From assembly GCA_002336895.1 (NCBI GenBank), contig DDFC01000022.1:124001-188000 (forward strand): DNA of 64,000 nucleotides, given 5' to 3'. Below are positions 17,533-26,039 of the stretch, in pieces. Below the pieces are notes generated by a model. It was not told the origin of the DNA. It saw only the letters and a program-made list of their open reading frames with translations, and did no database searches. The DNA comes from Verrucomicrobiaceae bacterium UBA1938. GTDB taxonomy: Bacteria > Verrucomicrobiota > Verrucomicrobiia > Verrucomicrobiales > Verrucomicrobiaceae. How positions within the stretch are numbered: the first letter of the stretch is position 1; the number at the start of each line of letters is the position of its first letter. The translations under genes were made by a program, and so were the position numbers.

Positions 17533-19256
17533 CAGGCGGCGGAGGCGGGCGGAGATTTGCGGCTGCGGGGCTTCTTGGCCGGCACGACCACCTCAGCAGG
17601 CGGTATGTCCGAGGTAAAGGTGGCCTCCACGATCTTGGAGGAGGGCAGCGCCGAGGAGGCTCTCTCCTCGTCAGAGGCGGCTTCCTCACGCACGATGACC
17701 TGCGTGGCGGGCCGCGTCTCCACGGCCTTCTGGTATTTGATGCGCCCATGCATCATGCTCAGCAGCGTCTTGGCAAAGCTGGCCTTGATGCGGGCGAGCT
17801 CGGCGATGGTGAGGTCGCACTCGTCCAGCTGGCCGTCCACCATGCGTGCCTGCACGATCTCGTCGATCATCGTTTCAATGCGGGAGGCGTTGGGCTTTTC
17901 CAGCGTGCGGGAGGCGCTCTCCACGGCATCGGCCAGGGAGATGATGGCGGACTCCTTGAACTGCGGACGCGGGCCGGGATAGCGGAAGGTCTCCTCGCTC
18001 ACCTGCGGAATGTCGTCCTCCTTGGCCTTGCCCAGTTTCACGAGGCGCTCCACCTCGGCCTTCTGCTCCAGGGCCTGACGGTAGAAGTAATAGGCCAGCG
18101 AGGTGCCGTGGTGCTGCTCGATGACATCAATGATTCGAGCGTTGAGATTGTTTTTGATGGCGAGGTCCACGCCGTCCTTCACATGCGCGATGATGACGAG
18201 CGCGCTCATGCGCGGGGTCAGGTCCTCGTGCGGGCTGGCCGCAGGGTCCATGTTTTCGATGAAGTACTCCGGCTTGCTGAGCTTGCCGATGTCATGGAAG
18301 TAGGCGCACACGCGGCACATGCTGGCGCTGGCGCCGATGTTTTCCGCAGCGGCTTCGGAGAGATTGGCCACCACCAGGCTGTGATGGTAGGTGCCGGGGG
18401 CCTCGATGCTGAGGCGGCGCATCAGCGGGTGGTTCAGGTCCGCCAGCTCCAGCCAGGAGACGTCCGTGGTCACGCCAAAGACGCTCTCCAGCACGGGCAG
18501 CACTCCGCCCACCACCATGCCGGTGACGACGCCGATCAAAAGCGGCAGGCCCACCATGCGGCCTATCTTCTCCTCCATGATGACTCCGGCGGCATCATGC
18601 AGCAGCAGGGAGTAGCCCATGGCCACCACGCCCACGTAGAGGCCGGCCATGAAGAGACGGTTGCGACGGCGCACGCGCTTCGTCAGCAGCACGCCGGTAA
18701 AGCCGAGCAGGGCCGATGTGGCCATGTACGTGGGCGCTGAGATGGAGATGCACACCAGCACCCCGAAGAGCGTGCCGTAAATGGCCCCAAAGAGGCCGAT
18801 GCGCCGCCCCAGGATGACGGAGAGCACCACCGGCCCAAAGGCATGCGGCAGCACGATGGCCTTCAGCGTCTTGCCCCAGCTCAGGCTGGAGGACACGTCC
18901 AGCATCAGCAGCACCAGGGCCAGATGCGTGAAGATGGTGCCCAGCACGAGCACGAGCACGCCATTGTCGCAGACCTCCGGGCGCAGCACCACGCGCTCAT
19001 GCACCACCATGGCAAAGCCGATGGCCGCTGCATACAGCATGTGCAGCCAGGTGACGGCGGGCAGCCCGTCCTCCACTTGCGTACCCAGACGCATCAGGAT
19101 GCCCAGGCCGATGAAAAAGAAGACATAGGCCACCACGGCACCCGCCGGGTGCGTGCGCATCTCATCAATGAAGTCTCCCTCCTGGTGCTTTCGGCGGGTT
19201 TTACCGCAAGAAAGCCCTGCGCGTTGCAAACGGGCACGACGAATGGACTCGAACAT
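17532..19256 (-). CDS. 7TM-HD membrane phosphohydrolase, PgpH/YqfF-like (short form)
   Basis: A 574-residue membrane protein with several hydrophobic helices in the first 270 residues (AYVFFFIGLGILM, AFGPVVLSVILG and others), then an HD domain. HD landmarks are PGTYHHSLVVANLSEAAA and CAYFHDIGKLSKPEYF (metal-binding His and His-Asp), then IIAHVKDGVDLA and IDVIEQHHGTSL. Relatives such as PgpH hydrolyse cyclic di-AMP. At 574 residues it is shorter than PgpH (about 700-800), and the large extracellular 7TM-HDED sensor domain seems absent. The C-terminal 60 residues are low complexity and basic. It is co-transcribed with phoH and ybeY. c-di-AMP hydrolysis is inferred from family. Confidence 0.85.
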   Translation of the reverse strand: MFESIRRARLQRAGLSCGKTRRKHQEGDFIDEMRTHPAGAVVAYVFFFIGLGILMRLGTQVEDGLPAVTWLHMLYAAAIGFAMVVHERVVLRPEVCDNGVLVLVLGTIFTHLALVLLMLDVSSSLSWGKTLKAIVLPHAFGPVVLSVILGRRIGLFGAIYGTLFGVLVCISISAPTYMATSALLGFTGVLLTKRVRRRNRLFMAGLYVGVVAMGYSLLLHDAAGVIMEEKIGRMVGLPLLIGVVTGMVVGGVLPVLESVFGVTTDVSWLELADLNHPLMRRLSIEAPGTYHHSLVVANLSEAAAENIGASASMCRVCAYFHDIGKLSKPEYFIENMDPAASPHEDLTPRMSALVIIAHVKDGVDLAIKNNLNARIIDVIEQHHGTSLAYYFYRQALEQKAEVERLVKLGKAKEDDIPQVSEETFRYPGPRPQFKESAIISLADAVESASRTLEKPNASRIETMIDEIVQARMVDGQLDECDLTIAELARIKASFAKTLLSMMHGRIKYQKAVETRPATQVIVREEAASDEERASSALPSSKIVEATFTSDIPPAEVVVPAKKPRSRKSPPASAA

Positions 19257-19340
19257 GGTGGGAGTGAGAAAAGGCTGGAGAGGAGACTACCACACAACGG
19301 GGTTCATACAAGGATCTTTACCCTCACCCCGGAAATTGTG

Positions 19341-20312
19341 TCATTGTGTCTCATTTTTGCGATTACGGCCACTTTGATAGGCCTCGATGATGCGCTGCAC
19401 CACAGGCAGGCGCACGATGTCCTTGGGCGCAAAGGCCACAAAGCGCACGCCCTCAACGTCCTGCAGCAGCTCCACGGCCTCCCGGAGCCCGGACTTCACA
19501 TGGCGGCGCAGGTCCACCTGCGAGGGGTCTCCAGTGACCGCGCAGCGCGCCCCCTCCCCCAATCGGGTGAGAAACATGAGCATCTGCTCCGTGGTGGTAT
19601 TCTGCGCCTCATCCAGGATGATGAAGGCATTTTTCAGCGTACGCCCGCGCATGTAGGCCAGCGGGGCGATCTCGATGCTGCCGCGCTCGATGAGGCGCTC
19701 CGCCTCCTCGGGCTCCAGCATGTCGTAGAGGGCATCATACAGCGGGCGCAGGTAGGGGAAGATCTTTTCCTTCAGGTCTCCGGGCAGGAAGCCCAGGGCC
19801 TCCCCGGCCTCAACGGCAGGGCGGGTCAGCACCAGGCGCTGGACCAGCTTTTCTTTGAGGAAATGCAGCCCCTGTGCCATGGCCAGGTACGTCTTGCCAG
19901 TGCCTGCGGGGCCGATGCCAAAGACCACCTCGCACTCGCGCATAGCCTGCACGTAGGCGATCTGCCCACGCGTCTTGGCCAGCACGGCGGGGCGTTTGCC
20001 AGAGCCCAGCAGCTTCAGCTGCATGATGGCGTCTGCGGGGGCGTCTCCGCTGTCCCGCTGCACGCTCTCGGCCACCAGGCGCACCATGCCGGAGGAAACC
20101 TCCCCGCCGCTGCGGCGCACCTTTTCCAGCTGGGTCAGCACCTCGCGCACAGAGGCGATCTTGTCTTCATCCCCCTCCAGGCGCACCCAGCCCTCGCGGC
20201 TAGTGATGCCCACGCCAAAGGTGTCTCCGATCAGGCGCAGGCTGCCGAGGTCATTGCCCAGCAGCTTGTGGAGAAACTGCGGCGTCTCGTACGTGAGGGT
20301 TTCGACGGGCAT
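19341..20312 (-). CDS. phoH: PhoH-like ATPase
   Basis: A 323-residue PhoH protein. Walker A is GIGPAGTGKTYLAMAQG, Walker B is IILDEAQNTT, and GDPSQVDLRRHVKSGL follows, all in the standard order of the PhoH domain. An N-terminal KH-like/RNA-binding stretch (LGNDLGSLRLIGDTFGV) precedes it, as in the PhoH2/YbeZ group. YbeZ partners with YbeY in RNA metabolism, and both genes are here. The start overlaps the upstream gene's stop (TGATG at 20310-20314), so the whole minus-strand set is likely one operon. Confidence 0.92.
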   Translation of the reverse strand: MPVETLTYETPQFLHKLLGNDLGSLRLIGDTFGVGITSREGWVRLEGDEDKIASVREVLTQLEKVRRSGGEVSSGMVRLVAESVQRDSGDAPADAIMQLKLLGSGKRPAVLAKTRGQIAYVQAMRECEVVFGIGPAGTGKTYLAMAQGLHFLKEKLVQRLVLTRPAVEAGEALGFLPGDLKEKIFPYLRPLYDALYDMLEPEEAERLIERGSIEIAPLAYMRGRTLKNAFIILDEAQNTTTEQMLMFLTRLGEGARCAVTGDPSQVDLRRHVKSGLREAVELLQDVEGVRFVAFAPKDIVRLPVVQRIIEAYQSGRNRKNETQ

Positions 20313-20755
20313 CAGCGGTAACCATAGGCCAGCGCCCAGAGGATGCTGGGGTCTGTCTTTGACTTCAGCTCAAAGACGATCTTGTACGTGCCCGTCTTGG
20401 GCGGGTTCACGCGGGCGCTCATGAAGTTCTTGTCAGCCTTCGCATTGATCTGGATGGGCTGGTTCTTCTCATCGTACACCTTCATGTCCAGCGTCACACC
20501 GTCCTGGCTGGTGCCCAGCCAGAAGGCATACTCATTCCCCTTGAAGAGCTGGTGGGTGATCATGAGCTTCTGGCCGCTCTTCACCTCGCCGTTCCAGTAG
20601 TCCTCACGCACGATGAAGCCCTGCTCGACGAAAGGCGTGGCCGCCTCCATGGCAAAGTCATGCGACTCATCCACGGTGGCGTGCAGCAGCGTGGCGCAGG
20701 CCAGCAGAGCGACCAGGGCGGTGAGAGCTTGGGAGCAGAAGCGAGGGCACTTCAT
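20312..20755 (-). CDS. Small exported protein of unknown function
   Basis: A 147-residue protein with a signal peptide (FCSQALTALVALLACATLLHA). The mature part has a beta-sandwich look: GQKLMITHQLFKGNEYAFWLG, then VTLDMKVYDEKNQPI and NPPKTGTYKIVFELKSK, resembling periplasmic pre-peptidase C-terminal or Ig-like domains. The ATG at 20755 was chosen because the signal peptide starts there and GGAAGGA lies upstream; the frame stays open for 30 more codons without domain-like sequence. It overlaps phoH by three bases. I do not recognise a named family. Confidence 0.7.
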   Translation of the reverse strand: MKCPRFCSQALTALVALLACATLLHATVDESHDFAMEAATPFVEQGFIVREDYWNGEVKSGQKLMITHQLFKGNEYAFWLGTSQDGVTLDMKVYDEKNQPIQINAKADKNFMSARVNPPKTGTYKIVFELKSKTDPSILWALAYGYR

Positions 20756-20810
20756 GAGGGGATGTTCCTTCCAGGGGTGAGATCGTGGGCGGGAGGCGGG
20801 TGCGGGCGGA

Positions 20811-21635
20811 TTACTTCTTGGCCAGGATTTCCGTAAGCAGGCCATCGCAGGTCTTGCCGATCTGGTTCACGGCATCCTTGGTGAAGCCATCCACCGCGCC
20901 TTCCATCTGATCCTGCACCACGGCCAGGCCTTTTTGAATGGACTTCACCACATCATGCTCGCGGGTGCTGCCGGGCATTTTGGAGATGGCGTTCACAAAG
21001 TGCTCCACCAGCATGGGCTGGTTCAGCAGCTCCGCGCGATCGGCGGAAAAGCTCTTCTTCACCACGGAGGTCACGGAGGCGGTGCCGCGCAGCCAGCCGC
21101 CCAGGCTCACGCATTGGGAGAGGTCCACGTCCTTCATCTGCTCCATGGTGTCCTTCACGGTCTTCTGGGTCAGGTCAAACTCCTTGCGGATGGAGCTCCA
21201 GTTGCCCTTGTCGGCAGCGTCCAGGATGGCCTGCGCGTGGGGCAGCACGGACTTGCTGAGTCCGAGGCTCTTGGCCAGGGAGATCACATCATGGCCGATG
21301 TCCTTCACCGCCTCCTTGTCCTGGGCCTGCACGGCCACAAAGCCCTCGGCCACCGTGTAGCCAAAAAGGAGGGAGAGCTTGGTGCGGTCGCTGGTGGTGG
21401 GGATGTCCTGCTTGCGCAGCTCGGCCTGCCAGTTGGGCTCGCCCAGCTTGTCCAGCACGGAAAAGACCTCGCTGGGCACGGGCACGATGACGTCGTCCAC
21501 CACCTTGCCGGGGAAGGCCAGCGGGTCAAAATTCTCCACTCCCTTGGCACCCTGGGGGGCTGCGGCGAGGGACAGGCTGCCGGCCAGCAGCAGGGCGGCC
21601 GTCAGAGCGGGGCGGATGAACAGGGAGCTTTTCAT
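20811..21635 (-). CDS. Exported alpha-helical protein of unknown function
   Basis: A 274-residue protein with a signal peptide ending near SLSLAAAPQ. The mature part is mostly helical (VGHDVISLAKSLGLSKS-type segments) without catalytic motifs I can name. Landmarks are VEEVIVPVPSEVFSVLDKLGE-like and SLLFGYTVAEGFVAVQAQD stretches. The ATG at 21635 starts the signal peptide and is preferred to the open frame upstream. It lies 55 bp before the small exported gene and in the same orientation, so it probably opens the phoH operon. Function unknown. Confidence 0.7.
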   Translation of the reverse strand: MKSSLFIRPALTAALLLAGSLSLAAAPQGAKGVENFDPLAFPGKVVDDVIVPVPSEVFSVLDKLGEPNWQAELRKQDIPTTSDRTKLSLLFGYTVAEGFVAVQAQDKEAVKDIGHDVISLAKSLGLSKSVLPHAQAILDAADKGNWSSIRKEFDLTQKTVKDTMEQMKDVDLSQCVSLGGWLRGTASVTSVVKKSFSADRAELLNQPMLVEHFVNAISKMPGSTREHDVVKSIQKGLAVVQDQMEGAVDGFTKDAVNQIGKTCDGLLTEILAKK

Positions 21636-21910
21636 GTCAAAAAATAACCGAGGTGAGAGCACAGGAGGCACTGATGCCACTCAACCGCATCACACCCCAA
21701 ATCGCAACTGGTTTGACCAATGAGCGCACGCAGTTGCAGGAAATGCCTCCTGAAGAAATGATGCTGCCGGGGCAGGATGAGCGCCGGAGACCACAGCCTC
21801 GTCTCATGCCAGGAGCTGCATGCCCCCTGGCAGCCGCAGTCCGCCCCCGCTCCTTCGTTTCCATTTTCCCTCCCTAGAGGTGGAAACGAGAAACGAAGCA
21901 GATTAGCCTT
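21636..21910. other. 275-bp intergenic spacer with a palindromic repeat
   Basis: Contains the promoter region of the minus-strand exported gene and, at 21853-21898, a dispersed palindrome. No gene is supported. Confidence 0.5.
21853..21898. repeat. Palindromic dispersed repeat, family B copy 1
   Basis: CTTCGTTTCCATTTT, a spacer with CCTAGAGG, then GTGGAAACGAGAAACGAAG. A copy in the opposite orientation lies at 26988-27034. The two halves are imperfect complements of each other, so each unit can fold into a long hairpin. It is adjacent to the 3' end of the TOPRIM-like gene. Confidence 0.75.
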
Positions 21911-22414
21911 CTAGCAGAACAGAAAGCCCTTCACGTTTGCCTTCAGTCGTTCCAGCTCGGCCGCATTGTGGGCCAGCATGTCATGGCCCCAGGCTTCGTT
22001 TGTATTGTGGTCACAGTCAGCTGCCAGCCGTTTGCCCAGTGTTTCCAGCTTGCTGCCCCCTTCTGCCCGAAGGTCCAGAGAGGCCAGCAGCCTTTCAGGT
22101 TCATCCAGACAGCCGAGGATATAAAACCGGCCCCGCAAATCTGCAGGGACTTGATTCATGATGTAGTCATGCCTTTCGAGGCGGCCGTCGAAGTCCACGA
22201 CCAGCAGCAGATGCCTTGCCGTGTATTTCCGCATGAGGCGGACATGCTCCTCAATGACCGAATCCACCGCCTCCATCCAGCCCCCGGCAATACCCTGCAC
22301 ATCCATCTTCCTGAAATTGACGGCGCGATGATTCCTGAATCCCACCAGAATCTGGCGGTTGGCATCATCCTCTGGCAGCACCAGCAAGTGGGGCTGATAG
22401 TTGTTGGTGCTCAT
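21911..22414 (-). CDS. Small TOPRIM-like protein, partner of the ABC-type ATPase
   Basis: A 167-residue protein. LLVLPEDDANRQI (acidic E15, D16, D17) is followed later by LLLVVDFDGRLERHD (D74-x-D76). This E...DxD spacing and the strand context resemble a TOPRIM nuclease fold, as found in partners of ABC-type ATPases such as PARIS AriB and OLD-family nucleases. I cannot confirm the fold without a profile search, and similarity to DUF4276-type proteins is equally possible. The start overlaps the ATPase stop by four bases (ATGA). A likely function is the effector of a two-gene system, but this is inferred. Confidence 0.5.
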   Translation of the reverse strand: MSTNNYQPHLLVLPEDDANRQILVGFRNHRAVNFRKMDVQGIAGGWMEAVDSVIEEHVRLMRKYTARHLLLVVDFDGRLERHDYIMNQVPADLRGRFYILGCLDEPERLLASLDLRAEGGSKLETLGKRLAADCDHNTNEAWGHDMLAHNAAELERLKANVKGFLFC

Positions 22415-23523
22415 GGCTCGATCTCTCCGCGCGTGAGCGCACCAATCAGGTCGCCTTTGTAGCCGATGCTGGCGAGGGACCTGATCTGCGAAGGCTCCAG
22501 ATGATTGCGCCGGAACATGACAAAGGTGGTGTCGTCCGAAAACTGCCGGATGGCCTCGGCATTGTGCGAGGTGGCGATGAACTGTCCTCCATTCTGGAAG
22601 GCGCGACGCAGGTCCGTGGCAAAGTTGGCGATCTCCGAGAGGGCCAGATAATTGTCCGGCTCATCCCAGAAGCACAGCACAGGGCCGTAGGCCTCATTGG
22701 CGGCCATGACCAGAGCCCATATGACCATGCACTTTTCTCCTTCTGAAATCAGTTCAAAGGGAATCGAAGTCGAAGTCTTTTGACCTTCAAACTGCACGGT
22801 TAGACTGCGAAAATTCTTGCCAATCACAGGATTTTTGATGTCCTTCAAATCAGGCATCAACTGCTTCAAGCAGTCATCAATGCGGGAATAAGCTGCTGGC
22901 GCATGCGCGAGCAGTCCGCTCCACCAGTCGCCCAAATTGGAAACCGTTGTTTCGGGATGCAGAGTCTCCTCTTTGGAGTCTCCGGTGATAAGATAAGGCT
23001 GTGGACGCAGGATGATCATGTGCGCCAGCCATTGCTTGAAAACACGAGAAGGATCGGTCTCTGAAGGTGCCTGCATCGTTGACAGCCAGATCACGTGCCC
23101 GTCCACGCTGACGGCGGCTTTGCTACTCGCAGAATCAAGCCGATCCAGAAACACATCCGTCCCTTTGCGTACAAACCAGGTTTTACCATTGAACTTAAAT
23201 GACTCTTCAACCACTTGCAGGTCTTTCGCCCCTTTTGGCAGTTCAAAAGCCAATTTGTACTCGTAGCGGGTCTTGGCGATCTCCACTTCCAACTCAAGGC
23301 GGATAGGGACACCTGAACGCCCGTGGCTTATGTCCCGCAGTGAGAGGAGCTCATTCACCTTATTGTCTCCACGCCCGATCTGCTGCAAAATCCATAGCGC
23401 GAAACCCACAGACGACTTTCCCGACCCATTCTTCCCAATCAACAACGCCGAGGAGAGCCCGCCGACTGGCAGCTCGAAATCTTCGAGGCTGCGGAAGTTG
23501 TGAACGTAGAATCGCTGGATCAT
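22411..23523 (-). CDS. AAA/ABC-type ATPase (SMC-OLD-like)
   Basis: A 370-residue ATPase. The N-terminus MIQRFYVHNFRSLEDFELPV is the usual start of AAA_15/AAA_21 ATPases. Walker A is LIGKNGSGKSSV near 27-38, the ABC signature is ELISEGEKCM near 258-267, Walker B is CFWDEPDNYLAL near 280, and the H-loop is ATSHNAEAIRQF near 310. The ATG at 23523 begins the conserved N-terminus; 13 upstream codons are open but not family-like. Such ATPases pair with small nucleases or toxins in anti-phage systems (Septu, PARIS, Gabija-type logic). The overlapping downstream gene is the natural partner. Confidence 0.85.
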   Translation of the reverse strand: MIQRFYVHNFRSLEDFELPVGGLSSALLIGKNGSGKSSVGFALWILQQIGRGDNKVNELLSLRDISHGRSGVPIRLELEVEIAKTRYEYKLAFELPKGAKDLQVVEESFKFNGKTWFVRKGTDVFLDRLDSASSKAAVSVDGHVIWLSTMQAPSETDPSRVFKQWLAHMIILRPQPYLITGDSKEETLHPETTVSNLGDWWSGLLAHAPAAYSRIDDCLKQLMPDLKDIKNPVIGKNFRSLTVQFEGQKTSTSIPFELISEGEKCMVIWALVMAANEAYGPVLCFWDEPDNYLALSEIANFATDLRRAFQNGGQFIATSHNAEAIRQFSDDTTFVMFRRNHLEPSQIRSLASIGYKGDLIGALTRGEIEP

Positions 23524-23679
23524 GGGACGGGATGCGAAGCAGGCGTGTTGTGAAGCTGACAAACTGCGAGGCGCCGCAGAATTGGCAAGTCTTCAACAGG
23601 GGCCGGTTTGCTGTGCGCATACTTAACGCAGAACCCGTGGACTGCCAAGCTGGATGGCACAAGCCGAGCTACGGTGGCG

Positions 23680-23699
23680 GAGGGCTGGGGGCAGCCCTC
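23680..23699. repeat. Palindromic dispersed repeat, family A, reverse copy
   Basis: GAGGGCTG and CAGCCCTC flank a GGGG loop. It is an inverted variant of the hairpin at 8165-8186. It lies just after the stop of the lipoprotein gene transcribed from 24450 and may mark its transcript end. Confidence 0.5.
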
Positions 23700-24450
23700 A
23701 CTGCCGCCTGCCCATCTCGGCGTCCATGATTTTGCGGTAGGTGTCTCCGGCGGGCACGGTTTTGCGCACGGCATCGGCCACGTCCAACAGGTCGTGGCCG
23801 CCGAAGTGGGAGCGCAGGCTGTCGCTGGCTTGATCGGCGGCGGGCTTGCCACCGCTGAGGGTTACGATGAGGGTCTCCCAGTTGAAGAGCATGCGCCACT
23901 TTTGATAGGCAAAGTAGCTGCGTGTGGCCTCGGGGGTGATGTCTTTGTCGATCGCCGCCTCCGCTGCATCCACCGAGTGCATGGCCTGAAAGTAGGTGGT
24001 TTGCACGGGCTGGTATTGCTCGGGGGTGTAGGCCATGCCGGCGGCCTTCCAGGCGGCGATGATCTCGGAGTCGGTCACCAGCGCGGGGATCAGGCGCAGC
24101 AGCACCTCCTCGCGGGAGTGAGCGTCCGGTTTGGCGGCCAGACCGCTGGCAGCGCTGGCGCGGGCGCTGGCGTACTGCCCGGTGCGCCATTCGGAGATGG
24201 CACGCATCATCCACGCGGTGGGGCGCTGCGCAGGCTCCAGCTTGGCGATGCCGTCATTCGAAAGAAAGCTGAGCACCGACTGGTAGCCCGAGGGCGCGGC
24301 GGAGATGCGGCCGGAGAAGAGGAGGTCGGTGTCAAAGGCCCGCTCAAACTGCGTGCGCACGCCCGGAAAGCTGGCGCTGGGGGCGATGTCTGAGCAGGCG
24401 GGCAGCAGCAGACTGAGGCAGGTGGTGCAGAGCAGGACAAGGTGGCGCAT
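23698..24450 (-). CDS. Lipoprotein, helical repeat type, unknown function
   Basis: A 250-residue lipoprotein with lipobox LLLPAC near residues 14-19. The mature part looks alpha-helical, like TPR-type solenoids (EWRTGQYASARASAASGLAA; EEVLLRLIPALVTDSEIIAAWKAAG). The ATG at 24450 directly starts the signal peptide; 74 further upstream codons are open but lie in the divergent promoter region. It faces away from the radical SAM gene at 24653. No catalytic motif is seen. Confidence 0.65.
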   Translation of the reverse strand: MRHLVLLCTTCLSLLLPACSDIAPSASFPGVRTQFERAFDTDLLFSGRISAAPSGYQSVLSFLSNDGIAKLEPAQRPTAWMMRAISEWRTGQYASARASAASGLAAKPDAHSREEVLLRLIPALVTDSEIIAAWKAAGMAYTPEQYQPVQTTYFQAMHSVDAAEAAIDKDITPEATRSYFAYQKWRMLFNWETLIVTLSGGKPAADQASDSLRSHFGGHDLLDVADAVRKTVPAGDTYRKIMDAEMGRRQ

Positions 24451-24652
24451 GGCTGGCGGGACAGGGAAAGACTCATGCAGAGCGTGTGGCAGAAAACAAC
24501 CCTCCGGGCGCGGCAGTTGCGCGGGTGTTTGTCCTATGCGCAGTCCTGCCATGACACGGCAGGAGATGCGAAACATTTCCCATTTGCGCCCGACGGGATC
24601 AGTTTGATCGTAGAACTGGAATCGGCAGCCGTTACTCTTTCTACCCCCACTC

Positions 24653-25993
24653 ATGCAAACCACGCTCGACACTTCCGCTCCGGAGAAAAAGGTCCAACAA
24701 ACCGAGGCTGGAAACTACTTCGTCTCCAACTACCCGCCCTTCTCCTTCTGGAAGCCCGACCAGGTGCCTGCGGTGGAGGCCGTGCTGCAGCAGCCTGCCC
24801 CCTCCAACATCCCGCTGGGCGTGTACTTCCACATCCCTTTCTGCCGCAAGCGCTGCCACTTCTGCTACTTCAAGGTCTATACCGACAAGAACGCCGCCGA
24901 GGTGAAGGCCTACATCGACGCCGGCATGCGCGAGATGCAGCACCTCACCAGCCAGCCCTACCTGAAGGGGCGCAAGGCGCACTTCGTGTACTTTGGCGGC
25001 GGCACGCCCAGCTACCTCTCCGTGCCCCAGCTCAAGGACCTGACGAACCGCATGAAGGACATGATCCCCTGGGACGGGGCGGCGGAGGTGGCCTTTGAGG
25101 CCGAGCCCGGCACGCTCAATGAGGTGAAGCTCACCGGCATCCGCGACATCGGCGTGACCCGCCTGAGCCTGGGCGTGGAGAATTTTGACGACCACATCCT
25201 CGAAACGAACGGCCGCGCCCACCGCAGCGGTGAGATCGAGAAGGCCTACCGCTTTGCCCGCACACTCGGCTTTGAGCATATCAACATCGACCTCATCGCA
25301 GGCATGATGAACGAGACCTGGGAAAACTGGAAGGTCGCCGTGGCCAAGGCCATCGCCCTGCAGCCCGATGCCGTGACCATCTACCAGATGGAGGTGCCCT
25401 ACAACACCACCATGTACCAGCAGATGAAGGCGGAGGGGAAGGTGACCGCCCCCGTGGCCGACTGGCAGACCAAGCGCGACTGGGTCAGCTACGCCTTTGA
25501 TGAATTCCAGAAGGACGGCTACACCGTGACCAGCGCCTACACCGTGGTGAAGGACCCCAGCCGCATCAAGTTTGTGTACCGCGACTCCCTCTGGGAAGGG
25601 GCCGATCTCCTGAGCTGCGGCGTGGCCTCCTTTGGCCATCTGGGCGGCGTGCATTACCAAAACCAGGCCGATGTGGGCCCCTACATGCAGGCCGTGGATG
25701 CCGGGCAGCTGCCCATCTTCCGCGCCTACCAGACCACGCCGGAGGACCGCTTTGTGCGCGAGTTCATCCTCAAGCTGAAGCTGGGCCGCAGCGAGTTTGA
25801 CTACTACGTGAAAAAGTTCGGGCAGGATCCCCGCCAGTTCTTTGCGCAGCAGCTCGAGTACCTCGCCAAGGAGGGCTTTGCCACGCTGGACGACAAAGGC
25901 GTGACCCTCAGCCGCGACGGCCTGCTGCAGGTGGACCGCCTGCTGCATGATTTCTTCCTGCCCCAGCACCGCCAGTACGCCCGCTACACCTGA
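24653..25993 (+). CDS. HemN/HemW-like radical SAM protein
   Basis: A 446-residue radical SAM protein. The cluster motif FCRKRCHFC (C-x3-C-x2-C) is near residues 61-69 in YFHIPFCRKRCHFC, the context typical of the coproporphyrinogen III oxidase family. YFGGGTPSYLS and EAEPGTL follow, as in HemN/HemW/HutW. The C-terminus has LKLGRSEFDYY, a HemN_C-like region. Whether this is a true oxygen-independent coproporphyrinogen oxidase, a heme chaperone (HemW) or a heme-degrading relative cannot be told without a tree. A 46-bp gap separates it from the following gene. It is cytoplasmic, with a 4Fe-4S cluster and SAM. Confidence 0.85.
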   Translation: MQTTLDTSAPEKKVQQTEAGNYFVSNYPPFSFWKPDQVPAVEAVLQQPAPSNIPLGVYFHIPFCRKRCHFCYFKVYTDKNAAEVKAYIDAGMREMQHLTSQPYLKGRKAHFVYFGGGTPSYLSVPQLKDLTNRMKDMIPWDGAAEVAFEAEPGTLNEVKLTGIRDIGVTRLSLGVENFDDHILETNGRAHRSGEIEKAYRFARTLGFEHINIDLIAGMMNETWENWKVAVAKAIALQPDAVTIYQMEVPYNTTMYQQMKAEGKVTAPVADWQTKRDWVSYAFDEFQKDGYTVTSAYTVVKDPSRIKFVYRDSLWEGADLLSCGVASFGHLGGVHYQNQADVGPYMQAVDAGQLPIFRAYQTTPEDRFVREFILKLKLGRSEFDYYVKKFGQDPRQFFAQQLEYLAKEGFATLDDKGVTLSRDGLLQVDRLLHDFFLPQHRQYARYT

Positions 25994-26039
25994 GCCACGC
26001 CTCCCCACTCCCCGACGCAACCGCACCCCCACATCGGCG

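Noticed and set aside
17445..18740. Plus-strand open frame opposite the HD-domain gene
   Set aside because: No recognisable protein features; the minus-strand gene has clear HD motifs and operon context.
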